From an uncultured Paracoccaceae bacterium (GTDB lineage: Bacteria > Pseudomonadota > Alphaproteobacteria > Rhodobacterales > Rhodobacteraceae): 64,000 nt of DNA. How positions within the stretch are numbered: position 1 is the stretch's first letter; every line of letters starts with the position of its first letter. A program made the position numbers and the translations under genes. The DNA is taken from NCBI GenBank assembly GCA_947498985.1, contig CANMMF010000001.1, forward strand, positions 277,501 to 341,500. Direction: 5' to 3'. The notes under the pieces were generated by a model, which was not told where the DNA came from, did not search any database, and was given only the letters and a program-made list of their open reading frames with translations. Below are positions 23,960 through 33,169 of the stretch, piece after piece.

Positions 23960-26617
23960 TTACGCCGTGCGCGGATTCGGTTTGCCGCCATCGATGTCGT
24001 ATGTCTTGAGCGCCTTCTCGAGGTCTTTCTCCGAGACCGCCCCCTCGCGGAAGAGATCGACCATCGCCGCGGCGGCGATATGGCTGGCATCCACCTCGAA
24101 GTGACGCCGCAGGTTCACGCGGCTGTCCGACCGGCCGAACCCATCCGTCCCAAGCACCGTGTAGCGGTTCGGCACATAGGCGCGGATCTGGTCGGCATAG
24201 CTCTTCATGTAGTCGGTGGCCGCGATGATCGGGCCCTTGGCCGCGCCCAGCGTCTGCGTAACAAACGGCACCCGCTCTTCGGCAAACGGGTTGAGGCGAT
24301 TGTGGCGGGTGACATCCTGACCGTCGCGGGCCAGCTCGTTGAAGCTGGTGGCCGACCAGATATCCGAGGTCACGCCGAAATCGTCTTTCAGCATCTCGGC
24401 CGCCTTGATCGCCTGCACAAGGATCGTGCCGGAGCCCATGAGGTTGACGTGCTTCTTGCCCGGACGCGAGGTCTTTTTCATCCGGTAGAGGCCCTTGATG
24501 ATGCCCTCTTCGGACCCCATCGGCATTTCGGGATGCTGGTAGTTCTCGTTCATCAGGGTGAGGTAGAAGAACACATCCTCCTGGTCGGCGAACATGCGCT
24601 GCAGCCCGTGCTGCACGATCACCGCAACCTCGTAACTGAAGGTCGGATCGTAGGAGACGCAGTTGGGAATGGTGCCCGCCAGCACATGGCTGTGGCCGTC
24701 CTCGTGCTGCAGGCCTTCACCGTTCAGCGTGGTGCGCCCGGCGGTGCCGCCCAGCATGAAGCCACGCGCGCGGCTGTCGCCCGCCGCCCAGGCCAGATCG
24801 CCGATCCGCTGGAAGCCGAACATCGAATAGTAGATGTAGAACGGCACCATCGGCACGCCGTGGTTGGAATAGGAGGTGGCCGCGGCGATCCAGTCGGCCA
24901 TGGCACCGGCTTCGTTGATGCCTTCCTGCAGGACCTGACCGGATTCGCTTTCCTTGTAATACATCATCTGATCGCGGTCTTCGGGGGTGTAGTGCTGGCC
25001 CAGCGGGTTGTAGATGCCCACCGACCGGAAAAGCCCCTCCATCCCGAACGTGCGGCTTTCGTCCGGCACAATCGGCACCACCTGCTTGCCAATCTTCTTG
25101 TCACGCAAGAGCGTCGTGAGGATCCGCACAAAGGCCATCGTGGTCGAGATCTCGCGATCCCCGGTGCTTTCCAGCTGCCCCTTGAACGCGTCGAGCGCGG
25201 GGATCTCCAGCGACGGCGCATCGGTGAAGCGTTTCGGGAAGGACCCGCCCAACTCCTTGCGGCGGTCGGCCAGATAGGCCTTCTGCGCATTGTTGAGCCC
25301 CACGAAGGGCACGTCCTTTTCCAGCTCTTCATCGGTGACCGGGATCTTGAACCGGTCGCGCATCGCCTTGAGCTGGTCGAACTGCATCTTCTTTTGCTGG
25401 TGGGTGGTGTTCTGCCCTTCACCGGCAGTGCCCATGCCATAGCCCTTGACGGTCTTGACCAGCAGAACGGTGGGCTGGCCGTCGGCCTCGGTGGCGCGTT
25501 TGAAGGCGTTGTAGACCTTCCTCGGATCGTGCCCGCCGCGGCGCAGCGCCCAGATCTGATCGTCGGTCCAGTCCTTCACCAGCTCTGCCGTCTCGGGGTA
25601 TTTGCCGAAGAAATGCTCGCGGATATAGGCGCCGTCCTTGGATTTGAACGTCTGGTAATCGCCGTCGATGGTCTCGTCCATCAGCTGGCGCAGCTTGCCG
25701 GAGGTGTCCTTTTCCAGCAGGTCGTCCCAGCCTTTGCCCCAGAGCAGCTTGATCACATCCCAGCCGGAGCCGCGGAAATTGCCCTCGAGCTCCTGCACGA
25801 TCTTGCCGTTGCCGCGAACCGGACCGTCGAGCCGCTGCAGGTTGCAGTTGACCACGAAGATCAGGTTGTCGAGCCCTTCGCGCGCCGCCAGATGGATGGC
25901 GCCGAGGCTTTCGGGTTCGTCCATCTCGCCATCGCCGAGAAAGGCCCAGACCTTGCGGTCGCCCATGTCGATCAGCCCGCGATTGTGCAGGTATTTCATG
26001 AAACGCGCCTGGTAGATCGCCATCAGCGGGCCGAGGCCCATGGAGACCGTGGGGAATTGCCAGTATTCCGGCATAAGCCAGGGATGCGGGTAGGAGCTGA
26101 GCCCGCCACCGGCCACTTCGGAACGGAAGTTTTTCAGCTCTTCTTCGGAGATGCGGCCTTCCATGAAGCTGCGCGCATAGATGCCGGGCACCACGTGACC
26201 CTGAAAGAACACCAGATCGCCGCCATGGATTGCTGATTTGGAGCGCCAGAAATGGTTGAGACCGATATCGTAAAGCGCAGCGGAGGAGGCGAAAGAGGCG
26301 ATATGCCCGCCATACTCGCTGCTTTCCTTGTTGCGCTTGACCACCGTGGCCATGGCGTTCCAGCGATTGATCGTCCGGATCCGCCACTCCATCTCGGTAT
26401 CGCCCGGGATCTCGACCTCGTCATCGGGGGAGATCGTGTTCTGATACGGCGTGGTCGCCGAGAACGGCAGCCTTGCGCCCGCGGCGCGCGCTTTCTGCAC
26501 CGCCTTGTCGAGCAGGAAATGTGCACGATCCGCGCCATCGCGGTCGATGACGTCTTCGACGGCATCCTGCCATTCCTGTGATTCTACCGGGTCGATATCC
26601 TGAGGTGTGTCTTTCAT
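23960..26617 (-). CDS. aceE: Pyruvate dehydrogenase E1 component, homodimeric type
   Basis: An 885-residue thiamine diphosphate enzyme of the homodimeric E1 family, catalysing decarboxylation of pyruvate and acetylation of lipoamide. The ThDP motif begins GDGEMDEPES (in VWAFLGDGEMDEPE) and the N-terminal E2-binding stretch (ESQEWQDAVEDVIDRDGADRA) is typical. AAGAGGGCTA precedes the ATG at 26617; an upstream in-frame ATG at 26692 would cover a palindromic operator-like site. It is the first gene of aceE-aceF-lpdA, with a 75-nt gap to aceF. Confidence 0.97.
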   Translation of the reverse strand: MKDTPQDIDPVESQEWQDAVEDVIDRDGADRAHFLLDKAVQKARAAGARLPFSATTPYQNTISPDDEVEIPGDTEMEWRIRTINRWNAMATVVKRNKESSEYGGHIASFASSAALYDIGLNHFWRSKSAIHGGDLVFFQGHVVPGIYARSFMEGRISEEELKNFRSEVAGGGLSSYPHPWLMPEYWQFPTVSMGLGPLMAIYQARFMKYLHNRGLIDMGDRKVWAFLGDGEMDEPESLGAIHLAAREGLDNLIFVVNCNLQRLDGPVRGNGKIVQELEGNFRGSGWDVIKLLWGKGWDDLLEKDTSGKLRQLMDETIDGDYQTFKSKDGAYIREHFFGKYPETAELVKDWTDDQIWALRRGGHDPRKVYNAFKRATEADGQPTVLLVKTVKGYGMGTAGEGQNTTHQQKKMQFDQLKAMRDRFKIPVTDEELEKDVPFVGLNNAQKAYLADRRKELGGSFPKRFTDAPSLEIPALDAFKGQLESTGDREISTTMAFVRILTTLLRDKKIGKQVVPIVPDESRTFGMEGLFRSVGIYNPLGQHYTPEDRDQMMYYKESESGQVLQEGINEAGAMADWIAAATSYSNHGVPMVPFYIYYSMFGFQRIGDLAWAAGDSRARGFMLGGTAGRTTLNGEGLQHEDGHSHVLAGTIPNCVSYDPTFSYEVAVIVQHGLQRMFADQEDVFFYLTLMNENYQHPEMPMGSEEGIIKGLYRMKKTSRPGKKHVNLMGSGTILVQAIKAAEMLKDDFGVTSDIWSATSFNELARDGQDVTRHNRLNPFAEERVPFVTQTLGAAKGPIIAATDYMKSYADQIRAYVPNRYTVLGTDGFGRSDSRVNLRRHFEVDASHIAAAAMVDLFREGAVSEKDLEKALKTYDIDGGKPNPRTA

Positions 26618-26645
26618 TAGCCCTCTTCCCTTGTCTGCATCCTTG

Positions 26646-26681
26646 TCGTCGACGGTCGACGAAATTAGTTTACCCCTAAAC
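26646..26681. promoter_or_regulatory. Operator-like palindromes close to the aceE start
   Basis: TCGTCGAC-G-GTCGACGA (26646-26662) is an 8-bp perfect inverted repeat. Six nucleotides further on, GTTTA-CCCC-TAAAC (26668-26681) is a second palindrome. The latter has the same GTTTA-N4-TAAAC core as a site 160 bp upstream. Both sit 29-64 nt ahead of the aceE ATG, within the probable leader or promoter. Confidence 0.5.
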
Positions 26682-26828
26682 CATATTGCCATCCGCCCTG
26701 CACCGCGACACGTGGTCTACCCACTTTCCGCAAGCGCCGGACCCGGCGATGGTCGCTCCTAGCACGGCAGATGCCGCAACGGCAGGTGCCTGAACGCATA
26801 GCGCCCCTGCGCCGGGCGCATGGACGAT

Positions 26829-26844
26829 TGTTTAGTGTTAAACA
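26829..26844. promoter_or_regulatory. Distal GTTTA-N4-TAAAC palindrome upstream of aceE
   Basis: TGTTTA-GTGT-TAAACA is a perfect 6-bp inverted repeat in an AT-rich patch. It repeats the core of the site at 26668-26681, with centres about 162 bp apart. A repeated palindrome flanking a probable promoter suggests binding of a transcription factor that controls pyruvate dehydrogenase; the factor is unknown. Confidence 0.5.
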
Positions 26845-26902
26845 AAAATATCTCCTCCCCCTCAGCTGGCTCGTTTTTATTTTCCAGCTGCGCTGAAACG
26901 CG

Positions 26903-27829
26903 TCAGTGTGATGATCGTTCCACCGTCTCCCATACTTTTGCGGCCAGAGCGTAGTCCCCCGCGGCAATGCCGCGGAACATCAGCGCGCGCGGCCCATCCT
27001 GCATCGCAACCTTGCCATCCACCAGTGTCATCAGATCGCCCGAGATCTGTTCCGCCGGGACCATCGGCGATGGCATCGACAATTCCTGCTCCAGATCGTC
27101 GACCACCACCATCTTGAACATATCGAGGCTCTCCGGCAGCCAGGGCTTTGCGATATCGGTGATCGCGGCAAATGCCGTGGGCTTCAGCCGACGGGCATCC
27201 AGAAACGGCGCGCCGGTATAGGTGAGCGTGATCGATGTGACGACGATATCGGCATCGTCCAGCGCGGCTTCGGGGCTTTGGGCGTGCTCCGCCTCCAGCC
27301 CCATTTCCCGCGCCATCCCGCACAGCCGGTCGATATTGGCCTGCCCGCGCCCATAGGCCCGGATGCGTCTGAGCGGGAAAAGCTGGGCGAACAATTCAAG
27401 ATGTGTGCGCGCCTGCACGCCGCAGCCGACGAAACTGATGGTCTCCGACGCAGGGTCCGCCATCTCTTTTGCGGCCACAGCACTCAGACCGGCGGTGCGG
27501 ATCCCGGTGATCCATTCGGCGTCCATCACGGCCAGGCAGGCCCCGGTCTCGGCGTCGAGCACCATGATCGCGCCCATGATGCTGGGCAGATCGCGGGTCG
27601 GGTTCTCCGGGCAGACCGACACGCATTTGACCACCGTGACCGCGCCGGAGGACAGCGTCGTCATCGTGTAGCGCCCGTCGCCGGGCTGAATGACCGATTT
27701 CGGCGTGGTGATGAACGACCCGTCCGCCTTCTTGCGCAGAGTGTCTTGGATGGCCGCGATGGTCTCTTTCGCCCCGATCCCCAAATCCTGCAACGCCTCA
27801 TTGCTCAGGATCCTCGGGGCAAAGGGCAT
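26903..27829 (-). CDS. Ornithine cyclodeaminase / mu-crystallin family protein
   Basis: A 308-residue NAD(P)-dependent member of the ornithine cyclodeaminase, alanine dehydrogenase and mu-crystallin family. The Rossmann motif is SFVGCGVQARTHLELF and the preceding WITGIRTAGLSAVAAK is the family signature. Substrates in this family include ornithine, alanine, lysine-derived imines and others, so the reaction cannot be fixed. It starts 3 nt after the rmuC stop and looks like the last gene of a mutL-rmuC-ocd transcript, 285 bp upstream of aceE on the same strand. Confidence 0.9.
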   Translation of the reverse strand: MPFAPRILSNEALQDLGIGAKETIAAIQDTLRKKADGSFITTPKSVIQPGDGRYTMTTLSSGAVTVVKCVSVCPENPTRDLPSIMGAIMVLDAETGACLAVMDAEWITGIRTAGLSAVAAKEMADPASETISFVGCGVQARTHLELFAQLFPLRRIRAYGRGQANIDRLCGMAREMGLEAEHAQSPEAALDDADIVVTSITLTYTGAPFLDARRLKPTAFAAITDIAKPWLPESLDMFKMVVVDDLEQELSMPSPMVPAEQISGDLMTLVDGKVAMQDGPRALMFRGIAAGDYALAAKVWETVERSSH

Positions 27830-27832
27830 GGG

Positions 27833-29002
27833 CTATTCTCCGGGTTTCAGTTTCACCACCGTCGCGTCATCCTCACCCGCCAATTCCTCAAAGTCAAAAT
27901 TATCCAGACGCAGGGCCCGTTTGCCCGCCTTGTCGGCGCTGATCTTGATCTCTTCGATATCCTTGCTGGCCTGCCCGAAATGCCTGTCGAGATTGCCCAC
28001 GCGGGTGCCCAGACGTTCCACATCCGAATGCAGCAGCTGCAGCTCGCGACGTATGGCGCCGGCCTGCTCGCGCATCCGCGCATCCTTGAGAATCGCCCGC
28101 ATCGTGTGCAGCGTCGCCATGCAGGTGGTGGGCGACACGATCCAGACGCGGTGGTTGAACCCCTCGCGCACCACTTCGGCGAAGTTGGCGTGCAGTTCCG
28201 CATAGACCGCCTCGGAAGGCAGAAACATCAGCGCGCCGTCGGCGGTCTCACCTTCGAGGATGTAGCGCTCCGCGATGTCGCGAATATGCTTGCGCACCGA
28301 CAGGCGCAATTGCTGCGCGGCGCGGTTGAGCTGGTCCTGGGTCTCTGCCGCGCGCAGTGCCTCGTAGCCTTCCAGCGGAAACTTGGCGTCGACCACGATC
28401 GGCCCCGGCGGGTTGGGCAGATGGATCAGGCAATCCGCCCGCTTGCCGTTCGAGAGCGTCGCCTGCAGCGAATAGCTGTCCGAGGGCAACGCCTTGGAGA
28501 CGATGTCGGTCAGCTGGATCTCTCCGAACGCCCCGCGCGTCTGCTTGTTGCTCAGGATGTCCTGCAGGCTCAGCACATCGCCCGACAGTTTGGTGATATT
28601 GTCCTGCGCCTTGTCGATGACCTGCAGCCGCTCCTGCAATTCGCCGAGGCTCTGGGCTGTGCGCCGGGCCGAGCCATGCAGGTTGTCGTTCATCGTTTCC
28701 TGCACTTCGGCCAGCCGCTTTTCCATCATCTGCAGCATCGCCGTCTGGCTTTGCGCCTGCGCCTCCGAGACATGGTGCAACCCGCCTGCCAGCCGTTCCT
28801 GCCCGTCGCTGAGGCTTTGCACGCGGGTGCCGACCTGGCCCAGCTGATACGAAAGCGGCTGCAAGGCGCTGGCCGTGCGCCCCGAAGAGCGGACGGCGAG
28901 GATGAGCAATATCAGAAAGACCAGCACCAGCACCGCCCCGCCGATCAGCGCCAGCGTGAACGGGTCATCGAGCGTCAGTTGCGTGTCGCCGATCTGGATC
29001 AT
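27833..29002 (-). CDS. rmuC: RmuC family DNA recombination protein
   Basis: A 389-residue protein with an N-terminal membrane anchor (FTLALIGGAVLVLVFLILLILAV), a long coiled-coil region (about residues 40-130), and the RmuC nuclease-like domain with the landmarks RGAFGEIQL, VVDAKFPLEGYEAL and PTTCMATLHTMRAI. RmuC limits inversions at short inverted repeats in Escherichia coli and is predicted to be a nuclease. The ATG at 29002 overlaps the mutL stop (ATGA), coupling it to mismatch repair; a longer frame to 29071 would sit inside mutL. Confidence 0.94.
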   Translation of the reverse strand: MIQIGDTQLTLDDPFTLALIGGAVLVLVFLILLILAVRSSGRTASALQPLSYQLGQVGTRVQSLSDGQERLAGGLHHVSEAQAQSQTAMLQMMEKRLAEVQETMNDNLHGSARRTAQSLGELQERLQVIDKAQDNITKLSGDVLSLQDILSNKQTRGAFGEIQLTDIVSKALPSDSYSLQATLSNGKRADCLIHLPNPPGPIVVDAKFPLEGYEALRAAETQDQLNRAAQQLRLSVRKHIRDIAERYILEGETADGALMFLPSEAVYAELHANFAEVVREGFNHRVWIVSPTTCMATLHTMRAILKDARMREQAGAIRRELQLLHSDVERLGTRVGNLDRHFGQASKDIEEIKISADKAGKRALRLDNFDFEELAGEDDATVVKLKPGE

Positions 29003-30831
29003 GTGCGGCCAAACAGCCGTTCGATATCGCTGAGTTTCAGCTCCACATAGGTTGGCCGTCCGTGGTTGCACTGGCCCGAATGCGGCGTCGCTTCCATCTC
29101 GCGCAGCAGCGCGTTCATCTCTTCCGCACGCATCCGGCGGCCAGAGCGGATCGATCCGTGGCAGGCGACGCGGCTCAGGATGGCCTCGATCTTTTCCTGC
29201 ACAAGCTGGCTCTGGCCAAGATCGGAAAGCTCGTCCAGCACGTCGCGCAACAATGCCTCGGCGTTGACTTCTCCCAGGATCGCCGGGGTTTCGCGGACCG
29301 CGATGGCCGCGCCTCCGAACGGCTCGATACTGAGCCCCATGGCGGCCAGTTCCTCCGCCACCGACAAGAGGCGCGCGCGGTCGTCCGCCGAAAGATCGAT
29401 GACCTCGGGGATCAGAAGTGCCTGCGCCGCGATGCCGGTGTTTCGCATCTGCGCCTTCAGTTGCTCATAGACCAGACGTTCATGCGCGGCATGCTGGTCG
29501 ACGATCACCAGACCGTCGGCGGTTTGCGCGATGATGTAATTCTCGTGCACCTGCCCGCGCGCCGTCCCGAGCGGCAGCATACAGGGCGCGTCGTCGGGCT
29601 CTGGCGTGCCCGCCTCCGGTTCCACCACCCGGCCCGACCACGCCCCGGCCATATCGGCAAAGCCAGGAGCCTGTGCGGTATAGGCCGCCTGTCGGGCCTG
29701 CGCCGACGGGCGGTCCATCTGGTAGACGCGGGGCGAGAGCGGCTCCGGCCGCATGGCGCCGAGCGTGGCATCCGCAACCGTGGACGACGCCCTGTGACCG
29801 GCCTCCGCCAGACCGTGCCGCAGCGCCGAGACGATCAGCCCGCGCACGAGACCCGGTTCGCGGAACCGCACCTCCGACTTGGCGGGATGCACATTCACAT
29901 CGACCAGATGCGGATCACAGTCGATGAAAAGCGCCACCGCCGGATAGCGGTCACGGCTAAGGAAGTCCGCGTAAGCCCCGCGCAAGGCACCCACCAGCAG
30001 CTTGTCCTGCACCGGGCGACCGTTCACAAAAAAGAACTGAGCCACCGACGAGCCGCGCGAATAGGTCGGCAGGGCGGCGTAGCCGGTCAGGCGAAACCCC
30101 TCGCGTTCGGCATCGATGGGCAGCGCGTTGGCAATGAACTCCGCGCCGATCACACGGCCCAGCCGGGCATGCAGCGCATCGAAAAGATCGCCGCTTTCGG
30201 GGTCGGTGCGGAACGTCACGCGATCCTTGCCGCCAGAGACATCCCGCAGGGTAAAGCCCACCGACGGCTCGGCCATCGACAGACGCTTGATCACCTCGGT
30301 GATCGCCTGCATCTCGGCCCGCTCGCTGCGCAGGAACTTGAGCCGGGCGGGTGTCGCATAGAAGAGATCGCGCAGCGTGACCACGGTCCCGGCATTGATC
30401 GCGCAGGGTTTGGCGGCGCTGGCCTGCCCCCCGGAAACGCTCAGCTCCACCGCGTCAAAGCCGCGCGCGCGGCTTTGAAGGGTCAGCCGACCTACAGCGC
30501 CGAGCGAGGGCAGCGCCTCGCCCCGAAACCCGAAGGAATGAATGTTCAGCAGATCGGAGCCGTCGATCTTCGACGTCGCATGGCGGCACAGCGCCAGCGG
30601 CAGCTCTTCGACGGTCATGCCGCAGCCGTCATCCTGCACGCGGATCAGCGCCTTGCCGCCATTGGCAACCTCGATTGAGATGCGCCGCGCGCCTGCGTCG
30701 ATGGCGTTCTCGACCAGTTCCTTGACGGCGGAGGCGGGCCGCTCCACCACCTCTCCGGCCGCGATCCGGTTGATCGCGGCGTCGTCCAGCTGCCGGATGA
30801 CAGGGCGCATATTGGGGTCGTGCGTGTTCAT
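28999..30831 (-). CDS. mutL: DNA mismatch repair protein MutL, endonuclease type
   Basis: A 610-residue MutL. GHKL ATPase motifs are ELVENAIDAGA, DDGCGM and GFRGEAL in the N-terminal third. The C-terminal domain carries DQHAAHERLVYE, matching the DQHA-x2-E-x4-E metal motif of nicking MutL proteins, and CNHGRPTYVEL near the end. Such MutL incises the strand itself, as expected where no MutH exists. The ATG at 30831 (MNTHDPNMRPV) follows GTGGG; a second ATG at 30810 is possible. The stop overlaps rmuC. Confidence 0.96.
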   Translation of the reverse strand: MNTHDPNMRPVIRQLDDAAINRIAAGEVVERPASAVKELVENAIDAGARRISIEVANGGKALIRVQDDGCGMTVEELPLALCRHATSKIDGSDLLNIHSFGFRGEALPSLGAVGRLTLQSRARGFDAVELSVSGGQASAAKPCAINAGTVVTLRDLFYATPARLKFLRSERAEMQAITEVIKRLSMAEPSVGFTLRDVSGGKDRVTFRTDPESGDLFDALHARLGRVIGAEFIANALPIDAEREGFRLTGYAALPTYSRGSSVAQFFFVNGRPVQDKLLVGALRGAYADFLSRDRYPAVALFIDCDPHLVDVNVHPAKSEVRFREPGLVRGLIVSALRHGLAEAGHRASSTVADATLGAMRPEPLSPRVYQMDRPSAQARQAAYTAQAPGFADMAGAWSGRVVEPEAGTPEPDDAPCMLPLGTARGQVHENYIIAQTADGLVIVDQHAAHERLVYEQLKAQMRNTGIAAQALLIPEVIDLSADDRARLLSVAEELAAMGLSIEPFGGAAIAVRETPAILGEVNAEALLRDVLDELSDLGQSQLVQEKIEAILSRVACHGSIRSGRRMRAEEMNALLREMEATPHSGQCNHGRPTYVELKLSDIERLFGRT

Positions 30832-31252
30832 CCCACAAAACCTAGCAGGCTGCGCGCGATTCTGAAACGGGCTTTTGCGGCTTGAGGCAGCCGAATTCAG
30901 CGTGCACTCACCCCGCCGAAACATGCTGACGCAAGAAGTGACCCGCAAATGAATGTTTTCATAACGCTTATTGTGTTAGCATTGATGCATAATAAAAATG
31001 CAGGCAGAGTTTTAGGAGTGTTTCATGTTGGTTCCCCTGATCACCTACGAGACCATCGCGCGGCTCTATGGCGAAGGCTATGCGCGCCTTTTCTTCCGGC
31101 CCTATTCCTCGGTGCGAAGAACGGGCTGACCTGTCCCGCTTGAATGGACGACAGCGCGCGGTGCGCCGCGATTGCCTGCGGTGCGCGCGCGGTTTGCATC
31201 TCCCTGAACAAATGCTAACTCCCGAATGCGAAACGCAATCAGGAGGCAGGTG
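30832..31252. other. 421-bp intergenic region with an AT-rich island
   Basis: Between mutL and the rhodanese gene lies a patch (about 30945-31035) of markedly higher AT content than the surroundings, with GCAT/ATGC inverted elements near 30977-31002. A possible 34-codon gene is listed separately. The remainder (31130-31252) shows nothing recognisable. Confidence 0.5.
31025..31129 (+). CDS. Possible 34-residue small protein
   Basis: An ATG preceded by TTTTAGGAGTGTTTC (good ribosome binding site, 8-nt spacing) opens a 34-codon frame. Its residues begin MLVPLITYETIARLYGEGYA and end in a basic tail (FRPYSSVRRTG). It has aromatic and hydrophobic residues on one helical face and might associate with the membrane. 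I do not recognise it. Support is the ribosome binding site, the AT-rich promoter-like DNA just upstream and protein-like composition. It may also be chance. Confidence 0.4.
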   Translation: MLVPLITYETIARLYGEGYARLFFRPYSSVRRTG

Positions 31253-31627
31253 ATGAAGACGGAAACCGTGGGCGACGCGACATTCGAGACATGGAGTGTG
31301 GACGAGGTTCAAGCCGCGTTCGACGCGGGTGACATCGTGCTCATCGATGTGCGCACGCCGCAGGAATACATGTTCGAACATATCGAGGGCGCGCTGCTGA
31401 TGCCGATGGCGTTTTTCCGCGCCGACAAGCTGCCCGGGCAATCGGACAAACGCATCGTGCTGCATTGCGGCTCGGGCATTCGCTCCGAAAAGATGGCCCG
31501 CGCCGCGATGGAGGCGGGACTGACGCAGATCGCGCATCTGGACGGCGGGTTCGGCGCATGGAAATCCGCGAAAAAGCCGTATGTCGGCACCAATATGGGC
31601 ACCGGCGCGCCGCAGAAAATCGGCTGA
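31253..31627 (+). CDS. Single-domain rhodanese-like sulfurtransferase
   Basis: A 124-residue rhodanese domain with the sequence blocks VLIDVRTPQEYMFEHIEGALLMP and the active-site loop HCGSGIRS, where the cysteine accepts sulfane sulfur. The loop length and GIRS-type residues fit a thiosulfate or persulfide transferase rather than a Cdc25-like phosphatase. AGGAGGCAGGTG precedes the ATG. It is convergent with the aminotransferase gene and has no operon partner here. Confidence 0.92.
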   Translation: MKTETVGDATFETWSVDEVQAAFDAGDIVLIDVRTPQEYMFEHIEGALLMPMAFFRADKLPGQSDKRIVLHCGSGIRSEKMARAAMEAGLTQIAHLDGGFGAWKSAKKPYVGTNMGTGAPQKIG

Positions 31628-31699
31628 GCAAGGCCGTGCGGGTCGCTCCGGGGCCTTTCCCTCTGACGCTCTCAAGTCGCCAAAACAACAGCGCCCGGT

Positions 31700-33094
31700 T
31701 CACCCGGCCTGCATCAGACCCTCTGCCCTGAGCTTCGAGAGCGTTTCATCGAGGCTCAGCCGGGCGCGCGCGATCAGCGTGTCGATTTCCTCGTGGCTGA
31801 TCACCAGCGGCGGCGAGATGATCATCCGGTCGCCAACATGGCGCATCACCAGGTTGTTGGCAAAGCAGCGCTCGCGGCAGATCAGACCAACCGTGCCCGC
31901 CTCGGACGCAAAGGGCGCGCGGGCCGCCGCGTCCGGTGTCAGCGCGATCGATCCCATCATGCCGACGATCCGCGCCTCGCCCACCAGCGGGTGGTCAGTG
32001 AGGCTCTCGAACTTCTCGCGCAGGTAAGGCCCGGTGTCATTGCGCACGCGGTCGAGGATCGCCTCATCCTCGAGGATGCGCAGGTTCTCCAGTGCCACGG
32101 CGCAGGCGACCGGGTGGCCGGAATAGGTGTAGCCGTGGTTGAACTCGGTATCGGCGATCACCTCGGCCACCGCATCCGACACGATGGAGCCGCCGATGGG
32201 CTGGTAGCCGGAGCTGAGCCCCTTGGCGATGGTCATGATGTCGGGGCGAATGCCGAGGGTCTGGCTGCCGAACCAGCTGCCGGTGCGCCCGAAGCCGCAG
32301 ATCACCTCGTCGGCGATCAGCAGGATGCCGTATTTGTCGACAATGCGCTGGATTTCCGGCCAGTAGCTGTCCGGCGGAATGATCACCCCACCGGCGCCCT
32401 GGATCGGCTCGGCGATGAAAGCGGCGACGGTTTCGGGGCCAAGCTCGAGGATCTTGTCCTCGAGCAGACGCGCGCGGCTGAGGCCAAACTCTTCGGGGCT
32501 CATGTCGCCGCCTTCGGACCACCAGTCGGGCTGGTCGATATGGGCGATACCGGGGATCGGCATGCCGCCCTGCGCATGCATGCCCTTCATCCCCCCCAGC
32601 GAGCCCGAGCCCACCGAAGAGCCGTGATAGGCGTTCCAGCGCGAGATCACGGTCTGGCGCTCGGGCTGGCCCTTTTCGGCCCAATAGGTCCGCACCATGC
32701 GCAGGTTGGTGTCGTTCGCCTCCGACCCGGAGCCCGCAAAGAACACGTGGTTCAGTTCACCCGGCGCCAGGTCCGCCAGCTTGGCGGCCAGGCGGATCGC
32801 GGGCACGTGGGTGGTCATGAAAAACGTGTTGTAGAACGGCAGCTCCTGCATCTGGCGATGCGCGGCATCGGCCAGTTCGGTGCGCCCGTAGCCGATATTC
32901 ACGCACCAGAGCCCGGCCATGCCGTCAAGGATGCGGTTGCCGTCGCTGTCGGTCAGCCAGCAGCCCTCGGCCCGGGTGATGACCCGCGCGCCCTTGGCAT
33001 TGAGCCCGGCACCGTGGGTGAACGGATGCATGTGATGCGCGGCGTCGAGCGCCTGCAATTCGGGTGTGGGCGTATTGGTGGAAATCACGGTCAT
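31700..33094 (-). CDS. Class III PLP aminotransferase, likely polyamine:pyruvate type
   Basis: A 464-residue omega-aminotransferase. PLP-binding residues are visible: Lys291 in TIAKGLSSGYQPIGG, Asp262 in LIADEVICGFGR, and GSGSEANDTNLRMVR at the cofactor phosphate. It resembles the putrescine/spermidine:pyruvate (SpuC-like) and beta-alanine enzymes. It sits beside a GntR regulator and a polyamine ABC transporter, so putrescine or a related diamine is the probable substrate (inference). An operator-like motif at 33121-33133 lies just upstream. Confidence 0.9.
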   Translation of the reverse strand: MTVISTNTPTPELQALDAAHHMHPFTHGAGLNAKGARVITRAEGCWLTDSDGNRILDGMAGLWCVNIGYGRTELADAAHRQMQELPFYNTFFMTTHVPAIRLAAKLADLAPGELNHVFFAGSGSEANDTNLRMVRTYWAEKGQPERQTVISRWNAYHGSSVGSGSLGGMKGMHAQGGMPIPGIAHIDQPDWWSEGGDMSPEEFGLSRARLLEDKILELGPETVAAFIAEPIQGAGGVIIPPDSYWPEIQRIVDKYGILLIADEVICGFGRTGSWFGSQTLGIRPDIMTIAKGLSSGYQPIGGSIVSDAVAEVIADTEFNHGYTYSGHPVACAVALENLRILEDEAILDRVRNDTGPYLREKFESLTDHPLVGEARIVGMMGSIALTPDAAARAPFASEAGTVGLICRERCFANNLVMRHVGDRMIISPPLVISHEEIDTLIARARLSLDETLSKLRAEGLMQAG

Positions 33095-33120
33095 GGGGGC
33101 CTCCGGCGTGGTTCACGCAG

Positions 33121-33133
33121 AATATGATCAAAT
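33121..33133 (-). promoter_or_regulatory. Operator-like motif before the aminotransferase gene
   Basis: In gene sense the sequence is ATTTGATCATATT, centred on TGATCA. It matches ATTTGACCAAATT upstream of potF at 11 of 13 positions and in the same orientation relative to the gene. It lies 27-39 nt before the ATG. Candidate binding site for the adjacent GntR regulator. Confidence 0.45.
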
Positions 33134-33169
33134 TTTCCGGAGTCAATCGGACTACACGCCTGCAAGCGT

